Positions 12,191-23,128 are shown, counted from the stretch's first letter. The stretch is 64,000 nt of DNA from Tillus elongatus (GCA_964006375.1 OZ023266.1:18818090-18882089), one strand, 5' to 3'. Notes: generated by a model not told the origin, from the sequence alone. Numbers and translations are program-made.

Positions 12191-12749
12191 GAGCGGAGGT
12201 TAATTAGGGATTAAGTTGTTTTATAACTAGGATAATATGAACATGGTAACGATGTAATTTGTAATAAAATTTTAATAAACAATAAAAAGAATTAACAACT
12301 TTTTTTAAACTAACTTAACCGAATAAAATTTAAAACCAAATCTGTACATAATTAAATTAAAAATCTCACGTCTTTACGTTTTAAGAATCTAATCAAAAAT
12401 CTCTCTTAATATGTATAAACACTGATATATATAACCTTGCTTGGCCCACATTCTTTACAATGCGCAAACCGCAATAGTCAGCATTCTTCAATATCGCAAA
12501 CTGCAACTGCAACATGTTTATTCATTGCATAAACATAAGAGCAATTCCAGGTCAATAATTATAATTTCTATGCAACCTACTTAATTATAAACGATATTAT
12601 TTGGATTTATGATAGCAAATTTGCATATAAATATTTTTTACTTACAAATAATATTAAATATATTTTCACGCTTCGAGTCACCCTCCCGGGTCGCTTTGTG
12701 TTCCATGAACATCTTGCCGAGTCAACAACGGACGGCTTTCTCTGGCTGA
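12191..12749 (-). other. Possible 3' LTR or flank of the env-like element
   Basis: AT-rich, no gene. It lies downstream of the env-like remnant on the minus strand. A purine-rich run (GGGAGGGTG on the minus strand, about 12683-12691) could be a polypurine tract, with an LTR running toward 12215. No second LTR copy is in the window to confirm this. Confidence 0.3.
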
Positions 12750-14345
12750 CTATGGGCTATTAGAATCAACAGCTGTTTCTTGTAATCTACTCAACTCTGC
12801 CATCTCTATTGGTTCGACATCGGGGTAGGCCTTCTCGACACCCGTTCTTCTTTTATTCGGCAGTGCTGACCTTTTCTTAGTTTTCTTCTGAATCCTCCAT
12901 AGCATATAGATAGCTCCTATAATTACTATAGCTACTGTTGCTGTGGTGGCCAGGCTTGTTATTATAGAATGATGCGTGACCGTGCGACATCGTATTCCTT
13001 GGAGATGGTCCTCCTCTTGTAGTTCTTCCTGAGCGATGTCCGTCAAATCATCATATGGGCGGACGACTGTTTCTTGGGGAATGGTCGCTGGACCGCTTAA
13101 GGCTTTTGAAAACGTTAACTTAGTTGGCACTGGTTTCACGAACCCGCCTATGATCGGCACTCCCTCTATCTACTTGGGAGTTAGTACCTTAGTTTTTGAT
13201 GGATATAATGTCATACTGCTTCATCGTAACTTCTTCCCTTTTGCCGTTACATATGATTGCAACTCTAGCTTCTCGTGGGTTGATGAACATCCATGAGTTT
13301 CTAGTGTAAAGTTGCTTCCAGATTGTCGACTTGACTTTCTGGTGATGGATTGGACACGTAATGTTGTCTTCCCTTTGGTATATCTCATCTATTATGCAGT
13401 TGTGGTTGCTCTCCATGCTTCTTACCATGGCTGGGGAACACACATATAGATTCTCAGGGATAGGGATGCTGCTTGTGAGTTCATTGTCTGTTATCCGAAA
13501 GTATCTTTGCGTGTAATAATCCACTCCTAGGATTTGGTTGGGTACTTCCATAGACCAATAGGTTTCGTTTTCGACCTTATATGGAATCGGGGTGACTTTT
13601 ATTAGCATAAATTGCGTTACCTTGTGAATTAACTGTATAGATGAATATATTTCTCACTGTGACCAATTTCTGACCTAAGTATCGGGTATGAAATGATCTC
13701 CAGATGCTGTGGTAGTTTTCTCGTTGCTGCGCTTATGATTTGATCAATGTGTGCTGGTGAAAGAAAGTCGTAAATGTTGGCTTGGTTCACGTGTATGTTT
13801 AGAAAGCTTCTATAATGATGAGTAAGTTCATCTAGATATCGATCAGCTACTTACTGATAAACACTCAGTATGTGAATGTTTAATGAATTTTTGTCTATTG
13901 CTTTGTGCCAAGGCTTCATGTTGTTGATGGCTTCCATACCTTGGTTCAGTTTGGACTCGAACTGCCTTAGCGTATGGTATATCCTGTTCTCGGTGTCACT
14001 GAATCTGGATAGTGATTTCTGCATGGATGAGATGCTGCAATTAGCTCCTGTTGGTTCTTGTCTAATTGATCTATGTCCTTGTATACGCCAGTGCGGATAA
14101 GGGGTTGTATTTTCTAACTGCGAGGGTATGTTCATATATTGTATAGTGGACACGTCTATTCGTTTGTCCTATCTAAGTTTGGGAACACCTGGGACAAGAA
14201 ATTTTGCAAACCTCTGGGATTCGTTAGAATCGTATCCCTCGACGCTTTTTATTAGATTTGATAGTTTTTGCTCTGTTGTGAATATGGTTTAGATATCATG
14301 GGTTCTAAAAAATCGGCTGATTTGATCTAGCCGCTTGGAAATGGC
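12750..14345 (-). pseudogene. Insect errantivirus-like envelope (env) remnant
   Basis: Three minus-strand open segments lie in consecutive order: about 14153-13851, 13608-13189 and 13160-12750, with further decayed sequence up to about 14345. Together they look like an envelope glycoprotein of an insect Ty3/gypsy element of the errantivirus type. The first segment has a helical ectodomain character. The middle one has several paired cysteines. The last has a single hydrophobic membrane span of about 20 residues followed by a short basic cytoplasmic tail. Such proteins are membrane fusion proteins of an integrated retroelement. The gaps between segments contain stops and frame changes, so nothing functional can be made. 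No gag, protease, reverse transcriptase or integrase lies next to it. The family call rests on overall architecture, not on a database search. Confidence 0.6.
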
Positions 14346-14613
14346 TCAAAAGAAGAGCAACAATGACGAGTTTTAATAAATTCGGGAAGCAATTCAACCC
14401 AAGATACAAAAACTATTTGGCAACAACATTTGAAGGACCACATACTTGGAATAAGGTAAAAGGCAGGCTAAAAAGAAAACTTTTGAAATAACCGGCCTAC
14501 CTGATATGAAGTGTGGTAGCTACAACAAAATAGAAATAACAGCTAGAGACAGAAAGAGATCGAAGAGCAAGCTGACATCGCCGTTACATTATAATGATGA
14601 TGTTAATATATTT

Positions 14614-14618
<5 letters not shown>
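14346..14618. other. Unassigned sequence with a small shared motif
   Basis: Around 14430-14490 the sequence (ACATACTTGGA and following bases) resembles 19668-19730 and 36925-36975, so it is an unnamed small repeat. A short open frame here is not conserved in those copies. Confidence 0.35.

Positions 14619-14647
<29 letters not shown>
14619..14647. repeat. (AG)n microsatellite
   Basis: About 13 AG units, followed by GGGAGGGAG. Confidence 0.9.
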
Positions 14648-14652
<5 letters not shown>

Positions 14653-15442
14653 AGCTTAAATACAAATAATAGAACATACTTAAACATTTCCAATGGTTCA
14701 ACATGCAGACAACAATTATAACAGACAACAATCTAAGTATTAAACTTAGCTCATTTTTGTCATTATTATTTAATATGTTTCCAATTGGGAACTGCGTCCT
14801 AGAAATGACGAATTTATTCAAACATTCGCTGCATATAATAATATTTTGCACATACTTATCGCTTTCAATTTGGAAGTAACCACTTTATTTAAGCTATAAA
14901 CATAAAAAGAGTATCAAACAAGCTCTCCAACCCCAGAGGCTAATTTTCCAGGTCGTAACTTCAGGTCTTCCATTGTCACATTGTACCTTTTTCAGTCGCA
15001 TGTGTAATTGGATGCATAAAGGATTGATCTCCTGACCCGGCTTGTTCTGCTGCATGGAGGAAGCAGAGGTAGAGGCGAATGTAGGTGGTGGAACAGGAGT
15101 AGAATGGGGGTGGAAGAGCTAAGAGTAGCAGTAAGCAAGCTTCACTGGAGAATAATTGGAGCGCGGTTGGTTACATCTCTGCTGATCCGAGAGAAAATAA
15201 CGACGGCTAACAGCATCACTGAACACCAGCACACAGGTGTCTAGATATATAGATGATGTACCTTCCCTATAAACACAGGGCTGGCTCGTCTGCCTAGCAA
15301 TAGGGAGCGAAGCAGCCCAAAAGATATATCTAAGAAAGATGCGTGCTAAGTTTGATCAAAATCGGTTAATTTATTTTCAGTTATCGCTCGCTTACATAAA
15401 TTATATATACAATGTACATATGGATCAACGCAAGAATGGGAG
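14648..15442. other. Unassigned, apparently single-copy sequence
   Basis: No gene seen. The part at 14940-15340 is more balanced in composition and matches no other repeat in the window. No open frame with protein-like features was found. Confidence 0.4.
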
Positions 15443-16948
15443 AAAAAGTCTGGACGCAGCAAGTGTGTTATGGTAGTGAATTTTCATTAAAATGTTTTTA
15501 ATAGCAAAGTTGCCTTTTTTTAATGAAAGCAGGCATCAAATTTAGTTGCCAGTTACCCTATATAGTAGAAACAATGTACCGTATTTCAACAAATAAGGTT
15601 TTGGACAATACCTCCAAAAGAGTTTTTGCATGTAAATTTACCAACAATTTTTTTCCGAAAATCCAAAAACATTCTTTTTACAATAACTTATTAAACATTT
15701 ACTATTATGCCCTTCACTTCTGAAACACAAAATACAGGTTTTTCTATTTGAAATAAATGAGTTACGACAGTTTGATTCTTTTTAATTCAGTCACTGTTTG
15801 AGAGCGCCCTGTAAACGGCATCACGATTTGTTTATGAAATAATATAAACAAAAACTTCTCTAAATGCCTTATTTGCATGCGACTCCAATTTCTATTGGTG
15901 AAAACACCGAATCACAATTTTTGATAGGTTCCAGAAATGTGAAAAGTTTCAAAACAATTGAAGTAACTCAAAAACGAGCATGCATTACAATTCGATGGGA
16001 AATGCAAAAACCCATTAATATCAGGGGTGTTCGATTTAAAAGAAGAAAATTTTTATTGTTAACAACTTATGGGCCACCTGCGATTGTCTAAATAATGTTT
16101 ATAAGATGCAGCTCCTTACGACTTATGGGTGACCCTGTGGTTGTAGAAATATTTTTAGGATGGAGCTCAAGACACCCTATAATTAACGTATACAATTGTT
16201 TCTCGTATCTTGTATAATAACAGTAATGTTGAACTTTACCGTAGAAATACGTCATCCTGTATATATGTAAACAGATAACTGAAACTAACCTCGAAAGTGT
16301 GTCCTAGGGGACCTAGTTCGGGCTCATTTGAAGAAATATTTTTAAAATTTCTTCTGCCAAAATTTGCTAAAAATTATAGATTAAACGATAAGCTCTCTAA
16401 CTAAGAGTACTGCTAAAGCATCAGAGAAAGGGTCTATTTGAAATGAATTTTATAGCAACATTTTGGTAAAATGGACGACAATGGCGGTTGAAGTTAAAAC
16501 CTAAGGAGTTGTAAAACACACGCTTGCGACATTTCCTCTACATAACCCGTATTCTCTTTAGGTTCTTTGCCTGAAAGCTGCCAATTTTGACCTTTTAAAT
16601 CGTGACTTTGACGTTCTAAGAGGAAAACTGATCAAATTTTCAAAGAAATTTTTCTGCCATTTCTTGAACTTTTCGCGCCAATAAACTTAGTTTTTGTCTG
16701 TAACGTACAATAGATTTTGTGCAATGTTGCTTTTGTGCGTTTATCTGGTCATCACCGGCACCCAAATTTTCTTTTAAATTTTTTTTCTTTTAACCTATAG
16801 ATCTAAATTTTAACACATAGTTTACTTCTTATGACATAAACCCGCATACTAAATTTGGTTGCCCTAACCTTGTTATTTTAGGAAATATAAAACATTTCCG
16901 GCAAAAAACTGGGCCAATTTTCGTGGCGAACGAACTCGGTTCATCATC

Positions 16949-17002
16949 AGCACGCTACTGACCTGACCTGACCTGACCTAACCTGACAGTCAGTAGCGTG
17001 CT
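16949..17002. other. Perfect 14 bp hairpin enclosing telomere-like pentamers
   Basis: AGCACGCTACTGAC (16949-16962) and GTCAGTAGCGTGCT (16989-17002) are exact reverse complements. The enclosed sequence is a run of five-base units that read, on the minus strand, as TCAGG units with one TTAGG. TCAGG is the telomeric repeat of many beetles and TTAGG that of most other insects. The block replaces part of a TA-core right module. Confidence 0.75.
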
Positions 17003-17031
17003 TATCGGTGTGACACATAAATATATATAAA

Positions 17032-17141
<110 letters not shown>

Positions 17142-17230
17142 GAGACGACCTCGGATTTGGGTTCCAGGGGTCCTAAATTGCGCTTATTTCAAGAAATTTT
17201 TTCAAAATTCAAAAGTCGGAATCTCAACAA

Positions 17231-17460
17231 TATTCGCATTATCTGAAATATTCATTAATTCATTTCATTCCCTTTTTCCACATCTTTCTCCATTTTTCCC
17301 GAAATGCAGTGAAGGTTCTTATTTGTTAAAATGAAATATAATGCAGTATTCGCATTATCTGATATATTCATTAATTCATTTCATTCCGTTTTCCACATCT
17401 TTCTCCATTCTTCCCGAAAATGCAGTGAAGGTTCTTATTTGTTAAAAGGAAATAAAATGT
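17231..17460 (+). repeat. Tandem duplication, 2 x about 116 bp
   Basis: TATTCGCATTATCTGA begins at 17231, and a near-identical copy begins at 17347. The two units differ at only a few positions, so the duplication is recent. Confidence 0.9.
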
Positions 17461-17835
17461 ATAGCATCTCTAATACAATTTTTCAATAGTTCTGCATTAT
17501 TTGAAAGCCATCCGACCACAAAATCCATGAGCGTTAGATCCGCTGATCTGTGTGGCCACAAAATGAAACCAGCATTAGCTGAGTCACCTCAAAGACCACA
17601 AAAATGATAACAGGAAGTTATGCGCTAGATACATATTTCGACATCGAAGTTGTCTTCATCAGCATTAGCTATCTACTTCTCTTGAAAGTGCTCATTTATC
17701 CATTTACATACTGGCAAAATTAAATGGACAGGACAGTCGTCGTGTTTAAAATAATAAAAACAGCTTAGTTTATATGGCAATTCGTCTACAAATTGATTTA
17801 GAGTATTTAAACAATCGATACAAACTCAGGAGCTC
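17461..17835. other. Unassigned sequence with a hammerhead-like motif
   Basis: No coding sequence. A direct repeat, CAGCATTAGCT, flanks the hammerhead-like motif at about 17569 and 17660. The rightmost part may be the upstream portion of the next transposase. Confidence 0.4.
17618..17668 (-). ncRNA. Hammerhead-like ribozyme motif, incomplete stem I
   Basis: On the minus strand: CTGATGA core, then an unpaired A, a GACA/TGTC helix around a CTTCG-containing loop, then GAAA, then a 3 bp ATA/TAT helix with a 2 nt loop and a C at the cleavage position. This is the order of conserved hammerhead boxes. The extra base after CTGATGA and the lack of a convincing stem I make it weaker than the motif at 30876-30936. 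PLEs are known to carry minimal type I hammerheads in their terminal repeats, and this may be such a relic. Confidence 0.35.
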
Positions 17836-18152
17836 ATGGAAGACGATTTTGGTAGAAGAGCGTTTTGTGAACAAATAACGGAAATGTTAGATAAAAATGT
17901 TATCCAACTACAACATGTTTTGTTATTTGTTTAGTGCATTTTTACACCTCACAGCCATGTTAACCGTAAAAATTGTCGAGAGAGGAACATACCCAATACC
18001 CTGAAAAGGTTGATATTTGGGTAGGAATAGTTAGAAACCGTGTCATTGGTCCCTTTTTCGTTGATAGCAATTTAAATGGAGATAACTTTTCAGCACTGTT
18101 CAAAAATAATCTCGCATCAACTTTGGAAAACTTATATCCCCCAAGTTCCAGC
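17836..18152 (+). pseudogene. Tc1/mariner-superfamily transposase, middle part
   Basis: Two overlapping frames give the linker and first part of the catalytic domain. The first has EDDFGRRAFCEQITEML, then a stop where the first catalytic Asp motif should be (before CIFTPHSHVNR). After a frame change it continues as REEHTQYPEKVDIWVGI, IGPFFVDSNLNGDNF and a degraded continuation. The last motif aligns with the GNLSGETY block of the remnant at 3-435, so both belong to related families. The copy ends where CR1-like copy A begins, and its remainder is not found on the far side. Confidence 0.78.
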
Positions 18153-19485
18153 AAAAGTATATAAACACCGAATTACTAAAATTTCTTGAAATACACAGTC
18201 TAATCCACGACATGCAGTATGGACTCCGTCAGCGCAGATCAACTGCTGACCTCCTTTCCTTTGTCACCCATTCTTGGAACAAGTTTACGGAACTACACGG
18301 TGAATCCCAAATTGTCGCGATAGACATATCCAAAGCATTCGACCAGGTCTGGCACGCAGCGCTGCTTAATAAACTTCCGGCCTATGGCCTACCACCAAAA
18401 CTTTGTACCTGGACAGCAAATTTCCTCTCCAGCCAGAGGATTTCTGTTGTCGTGGATGGCCATTCCTCTAAACTGTATCCAATTAATGCAGGGGTTTCTC
18501 AAGGTTCATTTTTAGCCCCTATTTTGTTTCTTCTCCACATCAATGACCTCCTCTCTAGCACATCCAACCCAGTTCACAGTTACGCGGACACACACCCTCC
18601 ACTCAAATATACAATATTCTACGCCTGTCTCTTTAGCCCAATTAGATGAGGATCGCAGACTCATGGAGGGTTCTGTCTCCGTGGATCTCCAAAAAATATT
18701 AGACTGGGCAAGTAGAAACCTTGTACAATTCAACCCCACCAAATCTCAGTCGTGCTTTCTATCTCATAAGAGATACACCAGCTCTAGACCTATCACAATG
18801 AACAACCAAGTTATTCAAAGTAATGAGTCCTTTTCATTTGTTGGCATTTCTGTGGATCGAAATCTCAATTGGCACCAACATGTCACATCAATTGCCGAAG
18901 CGGTTGCTAAGAAATTAGGTTTCCTCTTCCGGATTGGCAAATACTTTTCACCAACTAATCTCTATACCTTATATACTTCACAAATAAGGCCAAACCTCGA
19001 ATACTGCTCCCACAGCTGGGTTGCCGCTGCCGCTTCTACACTCGATTTCCTGAACTCCATTCAGAAGAGAGCTATACGTCTCATCGGTGGCCCTACCCTC
19101 AGCCAAAGGCTTCCATCCCTTGCCCAACGACGTCTGTTGGTGACCTCTCTCTCTCTCTTTTATAGATATCTGCACGGGAACTGCTCCGAGGAGCTTTCTT
19201 CCATAGTTCCTCCACCTGCTGCCCCCAACAGATCCACCAGGGGAACAGAGCGAATGCACCCTTTTACTGTCCAGGTCACCAGACATGGAACATCGTTATG
19301 CCCGCTCTTTTGTCCCGAGGACTTCCAAGTTGTGGAGTTCCTTGCCGGCATATGTTTTTCCTCTTCTCCGAACCTCCAAACCTTTAAGTCCAGAATTAAC
19401 AAGTTGCCTCTTTCCTCCTTGTCGACACCGACGGTACGATAGTATTTAGGCTGTAAGCCCTCGTGGTGTGTTGTTGAAATATAAT
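18153..19485 (+). pseudogene. CR1/Jockey-group reverse transcriptase, copy A
   Basis: 5'-truncated copy of the most abundant retrotransposon here. Visible blocks: YGLRQRRSTADLL (fingers), VAIDISKAFDQVWHAALLNK (palm A), INAGVSQGSFLAPILFLLHI (block B), then YAD, where a small deletion at about 18582-18594 destroys the second catalytic Asp and shifts the frame. The rest follows in the new frame to the thumb (KRAIRLIGGPTLSQRLPSL) and the C-terminal NLQTFKSRINKLPLS, ending at a TAG. The shared 3' end, GTAAGCCCTCGTGGTGTG followed by TTGTTGAAATA, marks the insertion boundary. It has landed in, or next to, a transposase remnant. Confidence 0.92.
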
Positions 19486-19966
19486 ATACTTAATTTACTC
19501 CATTTTGCTGTTCTCCACTCTATGTAGAGGCTTCTTCTCTGGCTTCACAATCGCTTCTTTTGTTCTCTGTAACCGGTTTTGGGCGAAAACGGCTATAAAG
19601 GACAAGCAGTTGTGAAGCCAAAGTCTTTACATTTAGCATAATAACTTCATGTATAACAGTATTTGAAGGGCACATACTTGGAAAATAATGGAGAAGAGAT
19701 ACCAACGCAAAACTTTTCAAAAATTTTATTTAAACTAATGACATGAGGAAGTGAAAAGAACTACTGGAAACATAAAGTCATGATTGCAACAAAACCTGTA
19801 TTTTCCAATAATGAATTAAAACTGAGTAGCTTCTCATGACATCTCCGCCTATGTTTCAGATGCAAGTCCTTCTCCAGTTAGCATTTACCTGTCCTGTGTG
19901 TCAGCCTTATCCTGTCGTCATCAGAGAGCACCACCCTTAACGTATCCTCTGCTGCTCAGTTATCAG
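19486..19966. other. Unassigned sequence, no gene seen
   Basis: Contains a copy of the small GGCACATACTTGGA repeat at about 19669, shared with 14430 and 36927. No coding sequence recognised. Confidence 0.4.
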
Positions 19967-20152
19967 GCAGTCAAGCCGCCTTGACTAGAGGCTGCCATGG
20001 TACCAGCCTATTGACAACTTTATGCCTCCCTGCATACACTAATTTGACAAATGTGCATATAATGAGATGATATTCATCGGCGGTTTGCTCGCGATTTGTG
20101 TACTCGGAAATATCCTTTATATTGTACTGCGCCAGTATTTGATATCCTTCGT
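19967..20152 (-). CDS. Candidate protein-coding exon of unknown gene
   Basis: On the minus strand a pyrimidine-rich stretch ending in TTTTCGGTGCAG is followed by an open frame beginning DEGYQILAQYNIKDISEY. It continues for about 60 codons with unbiased codon use and ends in a TGA near 19980. The acceptor-like junction (near 20157), better base composition and absence from the other repeats suggest a real exon, but I recognise no family. It may equally be a chance frame. A donor could lie before the stop (for example at a GTACC near 19998). Confidence 0.25.
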
Positions 20153-20269
20153 CCTGCACCGAAAAGACGTGAAAACTTTTGTGAGATGTTTAACGTATAC
20201 TATTTATGAATGCATTTATATATTTTAATAAACAACACATGAGAAACCAACACACGCACATTAAAAAAG

Positions 20270-20400
20270 AAAATGTAATAAAGTTATTAATCCCATTAAG
20301 TACACTTGGAGAACCCAAATCACCACAACACATTTTAAAAGACCTGACGATCGTTTCACTAACCAAGTTAACGTCATCAGAGGATGAAGCATTCTAAATA
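20270..20400 (-). repeat. PLE-associated 3' repeat (copy 1 of at least 3)
   Basis: Contains AAGTACACTTGGAGAACCC and ACGATCGTTTCACTAACC in plus orientation. Similar blocks lie at 37876-37980 and 46668-46785, with a diverged one near 47045-47130. Here it lies downstream of the minus-strand Penelope-like coding remnant, which suggests it is that element's terminal (pLTR) region. Confidence 0.7.
20337..20383 (-). ncRNA. Hammerhead-like ribozyme motif downstream of a PLE
   Basis: On the minus strand: CTGATGA (20380-20374), an unpaired C, a 6 bp GTTAAC/GTTAGT helix with a TTG loop, GAAA (20357-20354), the self-complementary ACGATCGT, then C at the cleavage position and a 3 bp stem I (CCT/AGG). The box order is that of a minimal type I hammerhead as known from PLEs. 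The self-complementary stem III without a loop suggests it would act only as a dimer. The bulged base after CTGATGA and the short stem I weaken the call. Confidence 0.45.
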
Positions 20401-20695
20401 CTTAAAAAACTAACATCAACTTGTATACCGGATCTCAGGTAAAGAGATTGAACTGAGATGAGACACTAGTCATAGGCAAATTCCACAATGTATTGTATTT
20501 TTATCGCCGGACAAGGTGTTTGCGCTATCCCTATTGCTTTATCTAAAAAGTATCCATCTGTAATAGTTTTAAGAAGGTTCAACGCCAGCTAAATTAACAC
20601 CGATTCCTTTGGCGGCAACAACTGTATACTTATGTTAATAGGTAGAACGTGCCGAAAACGTGGGAATTTTATTTAGCAAAGCAATCGATCAAGTG
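20401..20695. other. PLE 3' flank or unassigned
   Basis: Non-coding. It lies between the PLE endonuclease end and the repeat block with the hammerhead-like motif, so it is probably the element's 3' untranslated region. Confidence 0.4.
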
Positions 20696-21500
20696 ACTCG
20701 TAATTGGCGCTGGTGAAGTGTTCATACATTTTTTATTGTAACTATACTTCGCAATATATGCGCTTTCGAACCCATTTAGCTGTCCTCGATTTCTAATATT
20801 TTTTATTAATTTCAGAATATCAGCGTGATGATTATTATCCCAAATATGTCGGGCGACGGCAGACTTATCTACAGTACCGTAACGTAATTGGGATAGTGTT
20901 CTTTGAATCTAATTCCAATCGATCTTTTTGTTTGTCCGACGTATTTAAGATTACAATCTTTACAACTTATTTCATAAATTCCCGACATTTTGTCCGCGCT
21001 ATCCTTGTCTTTTGGGTTACCTCGCAAGTTTTTTTAGGTAGTATTTGTTGTTGAAAATGTAAGCTGTAAGTTAACTTTTTTAAAAATGCTGTCTAGACCC
21101 CTCGTGATTCTAGGTTCAAATGGTAAGCAAACAAAGTTTTTTTCCGATTTTTCTCTTCTGAACGTCGTTGATTCCGTCAGCATTTTCTTTGTTTTTTGTT
21201 TGTTGATTAATTTGTCCACTAGGCAAGCAGTGTATCCGTTATATTCGGCCACGTTGTTAATATAATTTAATTCTTTGGTATATCTATTTTTGTTTAAAGG
21301 AAAATTAATTAACCGATTTACTAAAAAATTCAGACTGGCCATTTTTAGTGCGTTCGTATGATGTGAGTCGTTTGGGATGTAGCTTAAAGTAGTGGTTTCT
21401 TTTCTATAGACATCGAATTCTAAAGTGTCTTTATTCTTGATAACTAGTAGGTACATCTAGAAAGGGTTTATTATTAATTTCTAATTCGTAGCAATCCCAC
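20696..21500 (-). pseudogene. Penelope-like element: reverse transcriptase end and GIY-YIG endonuclease
   Basis: Minus strand. The first part (about 21500-21034) shows NNKPFLDV, then EFDVYRKETTTLSYIPNDS and LNYINNVAEYNGYTACLVDK, and ends with CLPFEPRITRGLDSIF: the C-terminal reverse transcriptase and thumb-like region of PLEs. After a frame change it continues with MSGIYEISCKDCNLKYVGQT and RSIGIRFKEH, the core of a GIY-YIG nuclease with the usual CxxC-type insertion. After another shift it ends with VARHIWDNNHH and a C-terminal stop near 20697. PLEs prime reverse transcription at target nicks made by this nuclease. At least two frameshifts and the missing 5' half make it inactive. The hammerhead-like block lies downstream on the same strand. 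Confidence 0.88.
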
Positions 21501-21654
21501 TACTCTGAAATTTTACAAGCGGGTGTCAACGAGGTCTGTCGAAAGTAGATACATGTATCTCATTCACCGGAAAAATCGTGGATCCACCATGAGTTAAAAG
21601 CTAAAAAATTCGAGATGCAACAAGTAGTGAATTTTTATAAGAATTGTACCGGGT
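21501..21654. other. Unassigned
   Basis: Short AT-rich stretch between the PLE and the next transposon, possibly further decayed PLE sequence. Confidence 0.3.
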
Positions 21655-22054
21655 GAGTATTATAAATGATAACCCCCTTTTATTTTCGTTATTTCTGGAC
21701 GAATTGATCCGTTCAAAAACTTATTTTGAACAATTTTTAACGTAGTTTTGAATCTGCTATTGCTTTTCAAGAATTTTGAAAAATGTACGAAGTGGAACAA
21801 AAAATATATTTTTTTTAAATAGAACAACCTGTATTTTTTTAGATATAATTTTTCGATTTTTTCTGATTACAAATATATATAGTTATAATACATTTGGATA
21901 CGCAGTTTTTAAGTTATGATGACATATATAAAACGACAAATCTGTTTACGTATTACTCAATAATATACTAAGTAGCCTTTGGAAATAAAATTATAACTTT
22001 GTATAAACATCAAAAAGGTTAAGATTTGTTAGTGCTTTTTCTATTAGGAATATT

Positions 22055-23128
22055 TAATGTGTGCAAAAAAGCGATCATGCCTTATCATAGTTTAGAGAAT
22101 AGGCGTAAAATTTTAGAAATATTCTTATATTGTAATAAAAACATGGCTGCTTCACAAAAGGAATTCAGAAGACTGTATCCAAATGAGATTGTGCCTGGCA
22201 AACATTCAAGAAAATTTACAATAAATTGTGTGACATAAATTCATTAAAGAATGTAAATAGAAGAAAAACGAGGAATACTACTGGTGAGGAAATACAAATG
22301 AATATTCTATTATCGGTTATAGAAGAGCCAAGTCGGTCTACTTATTTTGTAGCTAAAGATTTAAATGTAAGCCAAAGAAGCGTTATGCAACTTTTAAAAT
22401 GAAATAATTATAAACCTTTTCACATTCTTCCTGTTCAACACTCACTCGAAAATGAGCGTCGACAGAGAATACTGTTTTGCCAACAAATTATTGAAAAATA
22501 TAATGGAAACAATGATTTTTTGCGAAATGTGTTTTAGACCGTGAGTCGTCCTTTTCTTCAGCTGGTTTGTTTAATAGACATAACAAACATCATTGGGCTA
22601 CAGAAAATCCACAAATGGTAAAGACAATAAAAAAACAAGGCCGTAAAACTGTCAATGTGTGGTGTGGGATACACCAAAACAAAATAGTTGGTCCAGTTTG
22701 TTTTACATACAAATCTCACAGGTGTAGTTTATCTCCATTTGCTACAAGAGCAAGTTGAGGAATATTTGGATGACTTGCCAGTTATTTTAAATTTAAGAGA
22801 AATCTGGAAGCAAGACGGAACTCCTCCACATAACGTTAGACATGTGACGAACTACTTAAACCAAACATATGACTTCTGGATAGGAAAAAATGGTCCCATC
22901 CATTGGCCGGCTAAAAGCCCCGATTTAAATCCGCTAGATTTTTTCCTTTGGGGTGATCTCAAGAACAATATTTATAGTGAAGAACTGTCGGGGGACACTG
23001 TGCAATTAAAACAGCTTATACGACGAGAAATAAATTCTTTTAATGAAAATGCAGCGGTATTTGAAGGTGTGCGATCAAATTTTTTACGGCGATCTTTCAA
23101 ATGCTTAGAAACAACGGAAGTTATGTAA
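22055..23128 (+). pseudogene. Tc1/mariner-superfamily (DD~41D type) transposase, nearly full length
   Basis: The N-terminal DNA-binding part starts near 22077 (MPYHSLENRRKILEIFLYC). Several frame changes and one in-frame stop (near 22400) follow. The first catalytic Asp motif (expected DESSF, about 22540) is damaged by a one-base deletion. The second is KQDGTPPH, and the third Asp is in SPDLNPLDFFLWG, with 40 residues between second and third. The C-terminal 130 codons are open to the TAA at 23126-23128. Its flanking inverted repeats are over 100 bp. Compared with a roughly 350-residue family length, most of the protein is represented. Multiple lesions make it inactive. Confidence 0.85.

Noticed and set aside
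12008..12214. Plus-strand open frame of 68 codons
   Set aside because: Antisense shadow of the mariner-type transposase fragment, whose conserved protein motifs are on the minus strand.
13036..13296. Plus-strand open frame opposite the env-like remnant
   Set aside because: The minus strand shows the coherent membrane-protein architecture; the plus frame has none.
14380..14490. Plus-strand basic open stretch ending in a stop near 14489
   Set aside because: Part of it (ACATACTTGGA and following) is a small dispersed repeat also at 19668 and 36925, where no frame is kept.
15864..16091. Plus-strand open frame of 75 codons
   Set aside because: Overlaps reversed TA-core right module (the ACAACTTATGGGCCACC block), which is non-coding in all copies.
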